In this document: in pieces, positions 1-9,738 of the stretch
Layout of the letters: the number at the start of each line of letters is the position of its first letter
Position numbering within the stretch: position 1 is the first letter of the stretch
DNA from: Acidobacteriota bacterium
Lineage (GTDB): Bacteria; Acidobacteriota; Terriglobia; Terriglobales; Acidobacteriaceae
Length of the DNA stretch: 55,190 nt
Assembly: GCA_021846945.1 (NCBI GenBank)
Contig: JAJZVZ010000012.1
Span: 1-55,190 of the forward strand
Direction of reading: 5' to 3'
Notes under the pieces: generated by a model
The model's input: the letters and a program-made list of their open reading frames with translations, nothing else
Database searches by the model: none
Told to the model about the DNA's origin: nothing
Translations under genes and position numbers: made by a program

Positions 1-1
1 C

Positions 2-1294
2 GATAAGGAGTTGCATCAGGATGGCTTTGAGATTCCCGGTGCGCACGTCTACGACCCGACCAATCCCGCGGCGCGCGACTTCTTTTGGAACCGGCTGGTA
101 GGCAAGCTTTTCGCGCAGGGATGGGATGCCTTCTGGCTGGATAGCTCGGAACCCGAGGAGTACTGGCCGCATTCCGGCGACGCCATTCTGCGTTACAAGC
201 AACTGCACATCGGCAGCGGCCTGGAGTACACCAACATCTTTCCGCTGGAACACACCGCGGGCGTTCAGCAGCACTGGAAAGATACAGGCTCGCAAAAGCG
301 CGTCTTTCTCTTGACGCGCTCGGCTTTTGCCGGCCAGCAGCGTAATGGCGCCACGGTATGGTCAGGAGATGTGTATAGCACGTGGTGGGCGCTGCGCCAC
401 CAGGTTGCGGCAGGCCTGAATTTCGCGCTTTCAGGCTACCCATACTGGACCACCGACATCGGCGGCTACCACCTGCCTTATGCGGATTCGGCGAACCAGC
501 CCGGCTATCAGGAACTATATGCGCGCTGGTTCGAGTACGGAGCTTTCTGCCCAATCTTCCGCACGCACGGCCACCGTGATCACAACGAGCTCTGGACGTA
601 TCAGCGCGTTTACCCCATACTGCTGGCAATTGACCGCCTGCGTTACCGGATGTTGCCCTACGTCTACTCGCTGGCATGGAAGGTGACCAGCGAGGACTAC
701 ACCATTCAGCGGCCGCTGGTCATGGATTTCCAGCAGGATCCCGCCACCTGGGATATTGGCGATGAGTTTCTCTTTGGCCCGGCGATTCTGGTAAGTCCCG
801 TGCTCAGGGAACACGCCACGCAGCGCGCGGTTTACCTGCCCGCGGGAACTGCGTGGTACGACTTCTGGACCGGAGAACGCACTACGGGCGGAGTCGAGAT
901 CCAGGCTTCTGCTCCGCTCGACAGGATTCCCCTCGATGTGCGCGCGGGCTCGATTCTGCCAATGGGACCGGTCATCGAATACGCTAGAGAAGCGGCCGAT
1001 CCTATCGAACTGCGCATTTATCCCGGGGCTGACGGCGACTTTGCTCTCTATGAAGATCAGGGCGACGGCTATGGCTATCAGAAAGGCGCACATGCCATCA
1101 TCCCCATCCACTGGGACGATGCCGCGCGAACGCTGACCATCGGCGCTCGCGAAGGCACCTATCCTGGTATGGCCACCAGCCACACCTTCAATGTGGTCAT
1201 CGTCGCCCAGGGACACGGGACCGGCGCAGGCGTTACAGCCTCTCCCGATAAGGTGATTCACTACTCAGGAACCAGAACTGAAGCAAAATTCTGA
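2..1294 (+). CDS. Glycoside hydrolase family 31 (alpha-xylosidase/alpha-glucosidase type), 5'-truncated by window edge
   Basis: The reading frame is open from the left edge, so only the C-terminal part (about 430 residues) is present. It carries the two GH31 catalytic regions. The first is FWLDSSEPEEYW, whose Asp (codon at 140-142) takes the place of the nucleophile in the family motif WxDMNE. The second is VWSGDVYSTW, whose Asp (codon at 368-370) is the likely acid/base. Downstream, the RTHGH segment and the beta-sandwich domains typical of the family C terminus can be followed to the stop. GH31 enzymes are retaining alpha-glycosidases; alpha-xylosidase, acting on xyloglucan fragments, is a common activity in plant-polymer degraders. 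The substrate cannot be fixed without the missing N-terminal half. It is convergent with the SurA-like gene that follows. Confidence 0.88.
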   Translation, partial: DKELHQDGFEIPGAHVYDPTNPAARDFFWNRLVGKLFAQGWDAFWLDSSEPEEYWPHSGDAILRYKQLHIGSGLEYTNIFPLEHTAGVQQHWKDTGSQKRVFLLTRSAFAGQQRNGATVWSGDVYSTWWALRHQVAAGLNFALSGYPYWTTDIGGYHLPYADSANQPGYQELYARWFEYGAFCPIFRTHGHRDHNELWTYQRVYPILLAIDRLRYRMLPYVYSLAWKVTSEDYTIQRPLVMDFQQDPATWDIGDEFLFGPAILVSPVLREHATQRAVYLPAGTAWYDFWTGERTTGGVEIQASAPLDRIPLDVRAGSILPMGPVIEYAREAADPIELRIYPGADGDFALYEDQGDGYGYQKGAHAIIPIHWDDAARTLTIGAREGTYPGMATSHTFNVVIVAQGHGTGAGVTASPDKVIHYSGTRTEAKF

Positions 1295-1321
1295 GCAGAT
1301 CCTGCTTCGGCACGGACAGTT

Positions 1322-2398
1322 CTATTGCGAGGCCTGCTTCAGAATTTCATCGGCGAAGTAGTTATGCACCTTGGCCTCGTCGTGGAGCTTTTCGAGGTAG
1401 GCGGTCTGGAGCAATTGTTTCTTGCTCTCGTGCAGGGTCTGGTGAATGACCTGCTGTACATTCGGATCGCTTAATGCGCGCTGCCCAGCCGGCTCGCGGA
1501 CAATCAGTTTGTAGATTGCGTAGCCGATGAGCTGGCGTCCCGGTCCGCTGCCGCGGTAAGCCGGCATGATGTTAGTAATCTCCCCTGGCTTCAGATTAGT
1601 GATTGCGCTATAGACATCCGGATCGCTCTTGAGCGCAGACTCGGCGATAAAGCCCATATCGCCTCCATTTGAGGCGGTATTGGGATCTTCTGAAAAATTC
1701 ATGGCCAGATTGCTGAAGTCGTCGCCGCTCTCCAAGCGGTTATAGAGGATCTGGATCTTCTTTTTCGCGTCCGCGGCACTGGTGGCCTTGTTATTTTGAA
1801 GATTTCCGGTTTGCGAGGAGGGGGTGGTCGTCACAATGATCCGCGCCAGATGGTATTGCGGCTCGATCAGGTTGAACTCGGCCTTGTGAGCCTCGTAGTA
1901 TTCCCTGATCTCGGCGTCGGTGATGTTGATCTTCGACTCAATCTCAGCATTGAGAAGCTTCGTGGTCGTCAATGACCGGCGCAGGTCGCGCTTCAGATCG
2001 TCGAGAGTAATCTTCTGCTGCTTCAGCTTGTTGTCAAACTCTTCCTGCGTGTAGGGCGCCTTAAGTTCCGTCAGCTTGGCGTTCACGTCCTCATCGGTGG
2101 CGGCAAGATTCAGCTTGGCGGCGCGCTGTTGCAGGATTTCGTCTTCGATCATCTGATGCAGAAGCTGCAGCCGCCGTATGTTTGCCTCATCGGCAGTGAG
2201 TTTCTGCGGAGCATCGCCCAGACTGGCCTGGTAGTACTTTTCCAGATCGGCGCGGTAGATAGGTTTGCCATTCACCGTGGCCGCAACGTCTGGTCCGGGA
2301 GCGCGGCGGCAGCCAGCGAAACCAGCCAACAGAAATCCGCTGGCAAGAGTGCAAACGGCAACAGAAAAACGAACCCGCGAAATTATATTTACTTGCAA
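1322..2398 (-). CDS. SurA/PpiC-like peptidyl-prolyl isomerase lipoprotein
   Basis: This 358-aa protein begins at TTG, with a GGAGG about 10 nt upstream. The N terminus is a hydrophobic signal ending in LLAGFAGC, a lipobox, so it is probably a periplasm-facing lipoprotein. A SurA-N-like helical domain (VNGKPIYRADLEKYY and onward, residues about 40-170) is followed by a parvulin rotamase domain. In the latter, YHLARIIV, the GDDFSNLAMNFSEDP stretch and GGDMGFI are recognisable family signatures (about 185-300). The role inferred from the family is folding of outer-membrane proteins during periplasmic transit. It lies 81 nt downstream of a DsbA-like gene and in the same direction as lptD, which suits a role in outer-membrane biogenesis. 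PrsA/foldase-type isomerases are the alternative label. Confidence 0.85.
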   Translation of the reverse strand: MQVNIISRVRFSVAVCTLASGFLLAGFAGCRRAPGPDVAATVNGKPIYRADLEKYYQASLGDAPQKLTADEANIRRLQLLHQMIEDEILQQRAAKLNLAATDEDVNAKLTELKAPYTQEEFDNKLKQQKITLDDLKRDLRRSLTTTKLLNAEIESKINITDAEIREYYEAHKAEFNLIEPQYHLARIIVTTTPSSQTGNLQNNKATSAADAKKKIQILYNRLESGDDFSNLAMNFSEDPNTASNGGDMGFIAESALKSDPDVYSAITNLKPGEITNIMPAYRGSGPGRQLIGYAIYKLIVREPAGQRALSDPNVQQVIHQTLHESKKQLLQTAYLEKLHDEAKVHNYFADEILKQASQ

Positions 2399-2479
2399 CC
2401 TTCTATCTCCTCCGTGGTCACAAAGACCCCCGGCAATTCAGGATATATCGGTGGGCCTTGGCGGCGATAGCCATTGTGA

Positions 2480-3421
2480 TTATTGCCCGGTTCCGCCCGT
2501 TGCCGGCGGAGCGGCCGGCGCATTGGCCGGGGGTGTTTCGCCTGCTGCGCGCAGGGCACGGTCGATCACCATCCAAAGCTGCTCTTTGGGAACTGCGCCA
2601 TCAATGCGCTCGCCATTAACAAAGAGGGCTGGAGCACCCTGCACTCCGAGATCCTCGGCTTCTTTTGAGGAGGCCATCACCTTGCTGGTATCCTGCTTGG
2701 CAATACACTCGTTGAGCTTATTTTGATCGAGCTTGTCCGTCACGCCCTCCTGGCGGGCAACACGGTCCAGCGTGGCAAAGCTCTTGGGCAAGCTCCGATC
2801 CGGGCCGGTGATCTCCTCACCGTGAGTGTGGAGATAATCCACGTAGTTCCAATAAGCGTCGCCATTCTGGGCGGCGAGGCAGTCGGCGTTTACGGCGGCA
2901 TGCATCGCCCAGGGGTGAATCTCTGTAAGCGGGAAGTCCTTGTAAATGAAACGGACCATGCCTTTGTAGTGAGCCATAGTCTCCGGGAAGAGTTCCTGAT
3001 GCATGCGCGCGCAGAACGGGCATTCCAGGTCGTCAAAACTGATTACAGTGACCTTGGCGTCCGGATTGCCACGTATGGGCCGGCCGGTAATGTCGATTAA
3101 GAATGCCGGATTCTTGGCAACATCAAAAGTCTCGAAGCGCGCCAGCGTTTTCCCGTCGGTGGAGATCAGAAAATCAACCACCTGCGACTTCCCTCCGTGC
3201 GAGATGGCGATGGGCAGAGTGTCGTAGCCGGGATACTTGCTCGGAGTAGGGGTGCCGGCGGTTACATCGAAGTCGGGTGGCAGACTGTATTGAGTCCGGA
3301 TCATCACTTCGACTCGCCGGGCTGTTGCCGGGTCGAGCGAATTTTTTGAGGCAGGCTGGGCTTTGCAGCCGGCAGCCAGGCAGAGCGCAAAAAGGCCGGC
3401 CAGGAGACGTGTGCGTATCAA
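2480..3421 (-). CDS. DsbA-like thioredoxin-fold lipoprotein
   Basis: The chosen start is a TTG at 3421, which has an AAAGAGGGA ribosome site and leads straight into a signal peptide with lipobox CLAAGC. The frame stays open further upstream (to 3679), but that extension is basic, low-complexity sequence with no signal. The product is 313 aa. The thioredoxin_4/DsbA domain begins near residue 120, with active site ECPFC (CxxC) in FDDLECPFCARM and the cis-Pro region GVQGAPALFVNG. The C terminus is Pro/Ala-rich. The family forms or isomerises disulfides in secreted proteins. It sits between lptD and a SurA-like gene on the same strand; LptD maturation in other Gram-negatives needs both activities, so a role on LptD is a reasonable inference. 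Confidence 0.85.
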   Translation of the reverse strand: MIRTRLLAGLFALCLAAGCKAQPASKNSLDPATARRVEVMIRTQYSLPPDFDVTAGTPTPSKYPGYDTLPIAISHGGKSQVVDFLISTDGKTLARFETFDVAKNPAFLIDITGRPIRGNPDAKVTVISFDDLECPFCARMHQELFPETMAHYKGMVRFIYKDFPLTEIHPWAMHAAVNADCLAAQNGDAYWNYVDYLHTHGEEITGPDRSLPKSFATLDRVARQEGVTDKLDQNKLNECIAKQDTSKVMASSKEAEDLGVQGAPALFVNGERIDGAVPKEQLWMVIDRALRAAGETPPANAPAAPPATGGTGQ

Positions 3422-3683
3422 GATGAATCCCTCTTTCCTTTCCTGAAAGGATACTCCACCGGGGCTGTTATTCGCATAATTGCAAGATTCTCGCGCAATT
3501 TTCCGGTCTCGTATCTGCCGTGATCGATGCTGCCTCTTTGACCGGAAAATCCGTGGAGCAGCATCGTTTCTGACGGAAGGCCGCTTTGCAATCACTGGAG
3601 TCCGCCGGGGATGCGTCCGTCCGCTCTCAAATGAGTTGACGCGGCATCTGCCAAAAGGGAACCAGGCCCTTGGAACCAAGCCG

Positions 3684-6266
3684 CTAATATACAGGCGGCT
3701 GTCTGGGATCGTGGAAGACCGAATTCCAGCGCCGGATGTCGCCGATATTCCCGAAGTTGGCGAGCGTAAAGCTGTAGAGGAACTCGTGGTAATTCGGGTT
3801 GACCGCGCCTACTGTTCCCAGTTCGAAACGCCGGTAGCCGAGCGTCAGGCCGCAGCAATCCCAGTTGTATACGGCTTGCACTCCTGCGTACTGCAGGACG
3901 CTCTGCACGAAGTCGTAACTGCCATTGAATGCCAGGTTCAAGCCCTTGCCGTTCGGTTTGCCGATCTCCAGGAAGGGCTGCAGCAATTGGCTCTTGAGCG
4001 TTCCGAGGGTGGGGCTGTTGGGGCTTACAGGCTCATCGGGCGCGTTCAGCATCGCGCGGACAACGCCCACAGTGGTGCGGCCCACGGTATAGCCGGCGTA
4101 GAGATTGTCCGCATTGAACTGTCCCATCTTGGGGTCATAATCGAAATCCCATTCGATGCGCAGATTGTTGATGGCCTCGAACCGCAGGCGCGAGATCAAA
4201 GGAGAAATGTTGCGGGGTGAGGTAAGAAATGCCACCCCGGTCAGATCCAGAGTGGAATTGAAGATATTGCGCCGGTTGGGGATAAGCGCACCGCCAAAGG
4301 TCGGATCCATGAAGAATTCCTGCGCAACCTGCCAGCTTGCCCACTCCCGCGGCATGGCAGCACAGCCGCCGGCGGCCTTGGTGTCCTTCTGGCCACAGGA
4401 TCTGCCGCTGGCGGGCCGCAGGTAGAGCCTTTGCGTCAGTGAGTAGCCGCCTTCACTGGTGTTTGTAGCGATGTCTGCGGTGTCGAACAGGAGCACATTG
4501 CGCGCCTGCGGGCCGATTCCTCCCACAAACCGGTAATTGAACTCCGGTTCGATAACGTGCCGCAGTACCTGCTTCCCGAACGGAAGCACAAAGTCACGCT
4601 CCATTGCCGGTGGCCGGATATCAAGGGAGGCCTCGATATCACCCCGGTGGAGCGCGTCGTGGCTGATGGTGGGGATGCCGTTGTTGGCTCCTGTCAGGTC
4701 GGGGTGCTGGCTAATGGTGTAGGAGGTGTCGCGCAACGCTCCGCCCGCCACCATGCTCCAACCCCCTCCCACAAGCGGCATCGAAAGATGCGGATAGAAA
4801 TCGAAGCGCCCCACATTGCGGGCATGGAAGCCCGGCTCCGAGCGGCTCAGATAGTTGAGCGACGATCCCATCCCCCAATACACCCGTGAGCTTCGCAACG
4901 GCCGGTCCAGTATGTCATAGCGCAGATTGGGCAGGTGGAGAAGCCTCACTTCGTCGCCGTTGACCGTGCTGGCAAAGGTCTCGAAGCGCTCCAGAGAAGC
5001 CGAAGGGATAAGCCCCCTGTGGGCGTGCGTAAAGGCTACGTCGCTGCTCACCTGGGAGCTGGTGGCCTGCGCGTAGTTGTCGTCAAAAATCAGCCGGTAA
5101 ACGTAGCTTGACAGATACTCGGCGATGCCGGAGATGCGCGTTTCGCTGGAGAAATCTCTGCGTCCGAAGGCGCTGACATCGGTTCCGCCCTGGTTCACCC
5201 GCTCGGTCACTACGGAACCGGAACCCTGGCTGGGGGACTGGCTGGATCCCGAGGGAGGCGACGCCGTACTCACCGTCTGCGTAATACCGCGGTCGAACAG
5301 AGCATTCCAGCGCACGGTCAGGTGATCAAGTCCCTGTCCCTTGTAGCGGAAGTCGCCATTGGGAGCCCAGCCGCGTTTGCTGAAGTACTCAGTGCCGACC
5401 ACCATGTCCATGCTGCGGTTGATCGCCCAGTATACCTGTTCACCAAAGACGTAGCCCTCAATGGAGGAGTTGCTGAGGACGGGAATGAGCAGCCCGCTCT
5501 GGCGGCCGTTGGTGTTCACGGGATGGCGGAGATACGGCAGATAGAAGATGGGGATTCGAAGAAATTCGAAAAAAGCGTTAGAGGTGGAGGCTTCGCCATT
5601 CTCCATGCTGATGGTGTGAGCGATGATCCTCCAGTCGGGCTTCGGGAGATGGCAGTTGGTCATGGAGCCATCGATGATCCGGTATCGGCCCTCTCCGGTT
5701 TCAAGGACGACCCGCCCGGTAAACAGGAAGGGATTGGTTGTGGCAAAGACGATGGAGTGGCCCAGGGCGGCAACTCCATGCGAGCCCTGGACATCATAGA
5801 AGCGCGCCGTATGCGCGTTCAGGCGCATCTCGCCGTGCGAAGCGTTGATCACCGTGCCTTCCGGGCCATCGGTCACGTGGACGTGCCCATCCGCCTTCAG
5901 ATCCGTTGTTGCCCGGTTATAGATAATTTTGTCGGCCTGGATCACGTAACTTTTGTAGTGGATCGTTACGTTGCCGATGAGCGTCCAGACATTGCCCACC
6001 AGCGTCTGCTCGGCGGCCTCGATCTGCACGGGGACTCCGGTTGCCGGCGCGGGTTCCGGCTGCGCAACCGGCAGAATCTCCTGGCCGGGGTCATCGGGAA
6101 GAGAAGAGGGCAGGGCAACCTGCACCTCGGGATTCTGATCTGACGGACCAGATCCCGCGGCATGCCCTTGGCCGGCCGGGGGTAACGCATTGGTCAACAT
6201 CTGTCCCTGAAGTTGCAGGTGACAGAGAGCCAGCATCGTGATAAATACTAAGGTACGCGGGCGCAT
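3684..6266 (-). CDS. lptD: LPS-assembly outer-membrane protein LptD (OstA/Imp)
   Basis: The 860-aa product starts at ATG 6266 (MRPRTLVF), with a signal peptide; a TTG 21 nt upstream is possible. After a Pro/Gln-rich linker comes an OstA/LptA-like beta-jellyroll segment (about residues 80-200: GNVTIHYKSYVIQADKI, TDLKADGHVHV). The long LptD beta-barrel (about 210-860) follows, with RIPIFYLPYLRHP, the typical hinge signature of the family. LptD inserts lipopolysaccharide in the outer leaflet with LptE. Cysteines fit the known disulfide scheme: Cys205 in TNCHLPKPDW and an adjacent Cys-Cys pair at residues 804-805 (codons 3852-3857), like E. coli C173 and C724-C725. No equivalent of the first E. 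coli Cys is visible in the mature N terminus. lpxB lies elsewhere in the window. Confidence 0.93.
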   Translation of the reverse strand: MRPRTLVFITMLALCHLQLQGQMLTNALPPAGQGHAAGSGPSDQNPEVQVALPSSLPDDPGQEILPVAQPEPAPATGVPVQIEAAEQTLVGNVWTLIGNVTIHYKSYVIQADKIIYNRATTDLKADGHVHVTDGPEGTVINASHGEMRLNAHTARFYDVQGSHGVAALGHSIVFATTNPFLFTGRVVLETGEGRYRIIDGSMTNCHLPKPDWRIIAHTISMENGEASTSNAFFEFLRIPIFYLPYLRHPVNTNGRQSGLLIPVLSNSSIEGYVFGEQVYWAINRSMDMVVGTEYFSKRGWAPNGDFRYKGQGLDHLTVRWNALFDRGITQTVSTASPPSGSSQSPSQGSGSVVTERVNQGGTDVSAFGRRDFSSETRISGIAEYLSSYVYRLIFDDNYAQATSSQVSSDVAFTHAHRGLIPSASLERFETFASTVNGDEVRLLHLPNLRYDILDRPLRSSRVYWGMGSSLNYLSRSEPGFHARNVGRFDFYPHLSMPLVGGGWSMVAGGALRDTSYTISQHPDLTGANNGIPTISHDALHRGDIEASLDIRPPAMERDFVLPFGKQVLRHVIEPEFNYRFVGGIGPQARNVLLFDTADIATNTSEGGYSLTQRLYLRPASGRSCGQKDTKAAGGCAAMPREWASWQVAQEFFMDPTFGGALIPNRRNIFNSTLDLTGVAFLTSPRNISPLISRLRFEAINNLRIEWDFDYDPKMGQFNADNLYAGYTVGRTTVGVVRAMLNAPDEPVSPNSPTLGTLKSQLLQPFLEIGKPNGKGLNLAFNGSYDFVQSVLQYAGVQAVYNWDCCGLTLGYRRFELGTVGAVNPNYHEFLYSFTLANFGNIGDIRRWNSVFHDPRQPPVY

Positions 6267-6541
6267 CCCAGAATCAGACCGGTGCAAGGCTCAGCATAGC
6301 AAAACCGGCCGCATAGAATGGGACGCGTAACGCGCAGCTCTGGCAGCAGACAAAACCCGGATTGGTATCACCTCGCATGGAACCTGAGGTCTGTGGGTTT
6401 GTCTGTCTCTTCGCGAATCCTCCCATCTTCTTGAGATCAACCTCCGTAAAGGCTCTTATATGCTCCCGGGCCTTGCGGATCGGAACCGCGGCATGAGGCT
6501 GTGAGCAGACCTCAGGGCTGCGCGAGAAGGGATACGGAGCT

Positions 6542-7867
6542 TTGAGTACATTGCCGAGTCAGGCCTGCCTTTCACCCTCGTGGAGAGAAGAAGTGAACCA
6601 GCGTGTGGCGGCGCACCGAAGCCGGAAAACCGGGTCCATGCCCGATGCCGATGCGACTCCGGAGGGTCAACCCGCAGGAAGCCGTCGTGCCGCGCAGGCC
6701 GCCGCGCGCGTCGCCGCGCGCTATGCCAAGGCGCCCAGCTACAGCGAAATGCTGGCTGCCGAAGCGCGCGCAGCGGCCCGTGCCGCCGAAGCCGCCTCCC
6801 AGGCTGCTCTCGAAGCGCATGCCGCGGCAGAATCCATCCTGGCCGGGATTGAGGCCGCATCGATGTCCGATGCCGCGCATGCGTTCGAGGCTCTAGCTCG
6901 CTCCGAGGCAAGCCAGAGCTGGGAGCCAGCCGCCGAGACGGCTTTGGCTGGCAATCCCCCCGCACCCCAGGTGGCGCAGCGGCAGCCTTTAGGCGTTCGC
7001 TGGGAACCCGACTTCCTGATGCGGGATGCTCCGCCGGAGGCCCGGGCAACCCGTGGACCGTCCCCGCATCCTGTGCGCGGGGAAGAATGGCAGGAACCGG
7101 CGTCGCAACCTGTGGCGGTTCTTGACAGCGAGGAGATTGAAATCGTCGAGCCGGCCCAGCCGATTCACGCCAATCTGATCGAATTTCCGCGCGAATTGGT
7201 GGCCACGCGCAAGGTTCGTCCCCGCCGGGCGGCAGGATCGCAGTCAGCCACGGCTGAGCCAGGGGCGCAACTGAGCATCTTCGAGGTGGATCCCGCCACG
7301 ATCTCCACACAGCCTGCCGCGGAAGTGGAGGCCGCCGTTGCGGCTGCGCCTGTGTGGCCGGCGTTACCGCATTGGTCTGCCATCGAACTGGACGCGCTGC
7401 CCGAGGAGCAACTCGAGGAGGAAGAGGCTGTTGCCGCCGCGCAGGCTCCCGCGATTCCAGAACCGGAGCCGGCTCCTTTCAATCTCCGCTTGATGGCGCA
7501 CGTAGTGGACGGATCTCTGATCGTGTTTGCCTTCCTGGCGGCGGCGATGGCTTCGGTGAATCCTACGGATCTGCCTGGTCTCAGGGAGCTTGAGTTGGGC
7601 GCGGCCGCGGCGTTTCTAGTAGCTGCCGGGCTCTACCATGCGCTCTTCTTCACGCTCGCCAAGGCCACGCCGGGAATGAGGTACGCCCATATCCGGCTCT
7701 GCACCTTTGAAAATGAGAGCCCCACGCGCGCGCAGCGATGGACCCGCATGGGCGCCTTACTGCTTTCGCTGCTGCCCGTGGGACTGGGAGTGATCTGGGC
7801 CATGTTTGACGAGAACCACCTGAGCTGGCATGATCGCCTTTCACGTACCTATTTGCGCAGATATTGA
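6542..7867 (+). CDS. RDD-family membrane protein with long Ala/Glu-rich N terminus
   Basis: The frame starts at TTG 6542 just after GGAG; an internal ATG (MPDADATPEG) is a possible alternative. The first ~310 of 441 residues are low-complexity and rich in Ala, Glu and Arg, with a helical stretch at about 45-110. The last ~115 residues form an RDD domain: FNLRLMAHVVDGSLIVFAFL (the R and D of the domain name) starts the first membrane helix. Two further hydrophobic helices follow, plus the conserved ATPGMRYAHIRL and SWHDRLSRT segments. RDD proteins are inner-membrane proteins of mostly unknown role, some linked to ion transport. It is divergent from lptD across a 275-nt gap in which no other gene was seen. 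Confidence 0.8.
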   Translation: MSTLPSQACLSPSWREEVNQRVAAHRSRKTGSMPDADATPEGQPAGSRRAAQAAARVAARYAKAPSYSEMLAAEARAAARAAEAASQAALEAHAAAESILAGIEAASMSDAAHAFEALARSEASQSWEPAAETALAGNPPAPQVAQRQPLGVRWEPDFLMRDAPPEARATRGPSPHPVRGEEWQEPASQPVAVLDSEEIEIVEPAQPIHANLIEFPRELVATRKVRPRRAAGSQSATAEPGAQLSIFEVDPATISTQPAAEVEAAVAAAPVWPALPHWSAIELDALPEEQLEEEEAVAAAQAPAIPEPEPAPFNLRLMAHVVDGSLIVFAFLAAAMASVNPTDLPGLRELELGAAAAFLVAAGLYHALFFTLAKATPGMRYAHIRLCTFENESPTRAQRWTRMGALLLSLLPVGLGVIWAMFDENHLSWHDRLSRTYLRRY

Positions 7868-7910
7868 GGGCGCACCTCGAACACTTTCACGGCAAGGTAG
7901 GCTGTGCGGT

Positions 7911-9548
7911 CTATTTCACCTTTGCCGCGCTCTTCGCAGCGCCGCCGGAATAGCTCACCGCCCGCTCGCCCGCGTTGAGCGCATTGCCCAGCAGCACGAT
8001 CCCGCCGGAGCCGGAGCCGCTGACCTGCGCGAAGACTTTGTTGCCTTCCGGAGAGCGCGATCCATATACAAATGCCCGCCGGGTGTCGCGCAGATCCAGC
8101 AGAGGCGCATCTCCCTCCGGTCTTGAAAGCTCCAGCCCATTGAAGATTGCGTCGTTCACGTCGTCGCAGACGATCGCGGGCCGGCCATCCGGCTTGTCGG
8201 TGATGTATTCGACATTCCGCAGCCGCACGCGGTCCGCGTGCCGCACGTAAAACCCGTAAGCCGGAAGATGGCCCATCATCCAGCACTCGGGATACTTGTC
8301 GGCAACTTCAGGAATCTCGCGATGCGTCCAGGCGGCATCTCCTCCGGCGACCGTGCGCATGCGGCAGTTGCTGATGGTGATGTCTGAGGGCCGCAGCCCA
8401 GGCACGCCGGTGATAGAACTGGTCACAATGGCTCCCTCCGCATCGACGCCCTCGATCAGCACATTGCGCAGGAATGAGCCTTCCTTCTTCTTGCGCTCGC
8501 CCAGCCGGACAAAGATCGGCGCGCGCACGTTCTGCATGCGGATGTTCGAAACCACCACCCCGTCGAGACTGCCACCATCCACCGTTTCGATGCTGAGCCC
8601 TCCGATCACGCGGGCGTTGACCGGGTTCACATTGCTGTAAATCACCGAGTTGCTGAAGACGATGTTTTCGAAGGCGCCATGCGTGGCCGTGCCCATCTTG
8701 AAGCCGTTGCACGAGGTCGTCAGCGTGCAATTGGTAACGGTGATGTTCTTTGTCGGCAGCACATCGCCTCCGTAAGGGCTTTCGCTCTTCAGGCAGATGG
8801 CGTCATCGCCGGTCATGATGTCGCAGTTCGACACGAAAACATTGGTCGAAGCCGTAATGTCGATACCATCGCAATTAACGCCGGTGGGTGGATTGCGGAT
8901 GAGAATGCCGTCGATAACGACCGTGTCGCAGTTTACCGGGCGCATCGTCCATCCGGCGGAGTTCCTCAGCGTCACGCCGCTGATGCGCACATTGCGGCAC
9001 TGCGCGAATTCCACCATCGGAGACGGCCGGCGATTGTGATTGGCGGGCCGGTGAATGAAGGTGGCCACATCCTTCCACTCGTTTTCAGGCGTCACGGGCG
9101 GGCGGTTGACGGTCTCCCAGTAGGCTGATCCCTGGCCGTCGATGACGCCCAATCCGCACAGCGTTACGTCGTCGGCCTTCTGCGCAAAGATGACGTGGTG
9201 CCCGTTGGCGTCTCCCTGCATGGGTGGCCCCGGATGATAGTCGTAGTCTTCGATCGACTTGCTGCCGAGCAGCACGCAGCCGGCTTCAAGGTAGAGCGTG
9301 ACCCGGCTCTTTAGTTCCAGGCCGCCAATGAGGAATGTTCCCGGCGGCGCGTAGACCAGGCCGCCGCCGGCCTTGAAGACGTCATCGATGGCGCGCTGAA
9401 TGGCCTTGGTGGTCAGAGTCTTGCCGTCGGGAACCGCGCCGTAGTCCAGAATGCTCCTGGCCGCGCGCAGCGGCGCCGCAAGGCCAACGCCTGCGGCCGA
9501 AAGTCCCATTGCCAGCGATGTGCCGGCCAGGAAATTTCTTCTTAACAT
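7911..9548 (-). CDS. Glycoside hydrolase family 28 (polygalacturonase-like), exported
   Basis: This 545-aa protein starts at ATG 9548 with GAGG six nt upstream. It opens with RRNFLAGTSLAMG, a twin-arginine-like signal. The parallel beta-helix of GH28 follows: ILDYGAVPDGKT near residue 35, then the catalytic motifs NCDGIDI, GDDAICLKS (the paired Asp) and GTATHG in correct order (about residues 225-300). The C-terminal third continues as right-handed helix repeats. GH28 enzymes hydrolyse pectic galacturonans, with inversion of configuration. The classical RIK motif was not located, so exo-acting or rhamnogalacturonan-type activity is possible. The neighbouring ROK-family gene on the same strand could belong to the same sugar-use unit. 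Confidence 0.88.
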   Translation of the reverse strand: MLRRNFLAGTSLAMGLSAAGVGLAAPLRAARSILDYGAVPDGKTLTTKAIQRAIDDVFKAGGGLVYAPPGTFLIGGLELKSRVTLYLEAGCVLLGSKSIEDYDYHPGPPMQGDANGHHVIFAQKADDVTLCGLGVIDGQGSAYWETVNRPPVTPENEWKDVATFIHRPANHNRRPSPMVEFAQCRNVRISGVTLRNSAGWTMRPVNCDTVVIDGILIRNPPTGVNCDGIDITASTNVFVSNCDIMTGDDAICLKSESPYGGDVLPTKNITVTNCTLTTSCNGFKMGTATHGAFENIVFSNSVIYSNVNPVNARVIGGLSIETVDGGSLDGVVVSNIRMQNVRAPIFVRLGERKKKEGSFLRNVLIEGVDAEGAIVTSSITGVPGLRPSDITISNCRMRTVAGGDAAWTHREIPEVADKYPECWMMGHLPAYGFYVRHADRVRLRNVEYITDKPDGRPAIVCDDVNDAIFNGLELSRPEGDAPLLDLRDTRRAFVYGSRSPEGNKVFAQVSGSGSGGIVLLGNALNAGERAVSYSGGAAKSAAKVK

Positions 9549-9738
9549 CAGGTACCTCAGATGCTGCGTGAATTCATCCCTCGTGCCGCTGGACAGGAAA
9601 CTTCACAACCGCGGGAAAGGCAGATTTCTACCCGCCAAACACTATAGCGGCGGATCGCGAAGAGGGGAAGTGCAAATAGCCTTTTTCCGCTCTGGCGTTA
9701 AGCGGGGTTATGATTCGCAGGCGCTGAGGCGAGGGAGA

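Noticed and set aside
3422..3679. N-terminal extension of the DsbA-like lipoprotein
   Set aside because: The extension is Arg/Ser-rich with no signal, and it would bury the lipobox signal peptide in the middle of the protein.
5322..6143. 273-codon plus-strand frame within lptD
   Set aside because: It lies antisense to the conserved LptD barrel and N domain and has no signal, motif or ribosome site.
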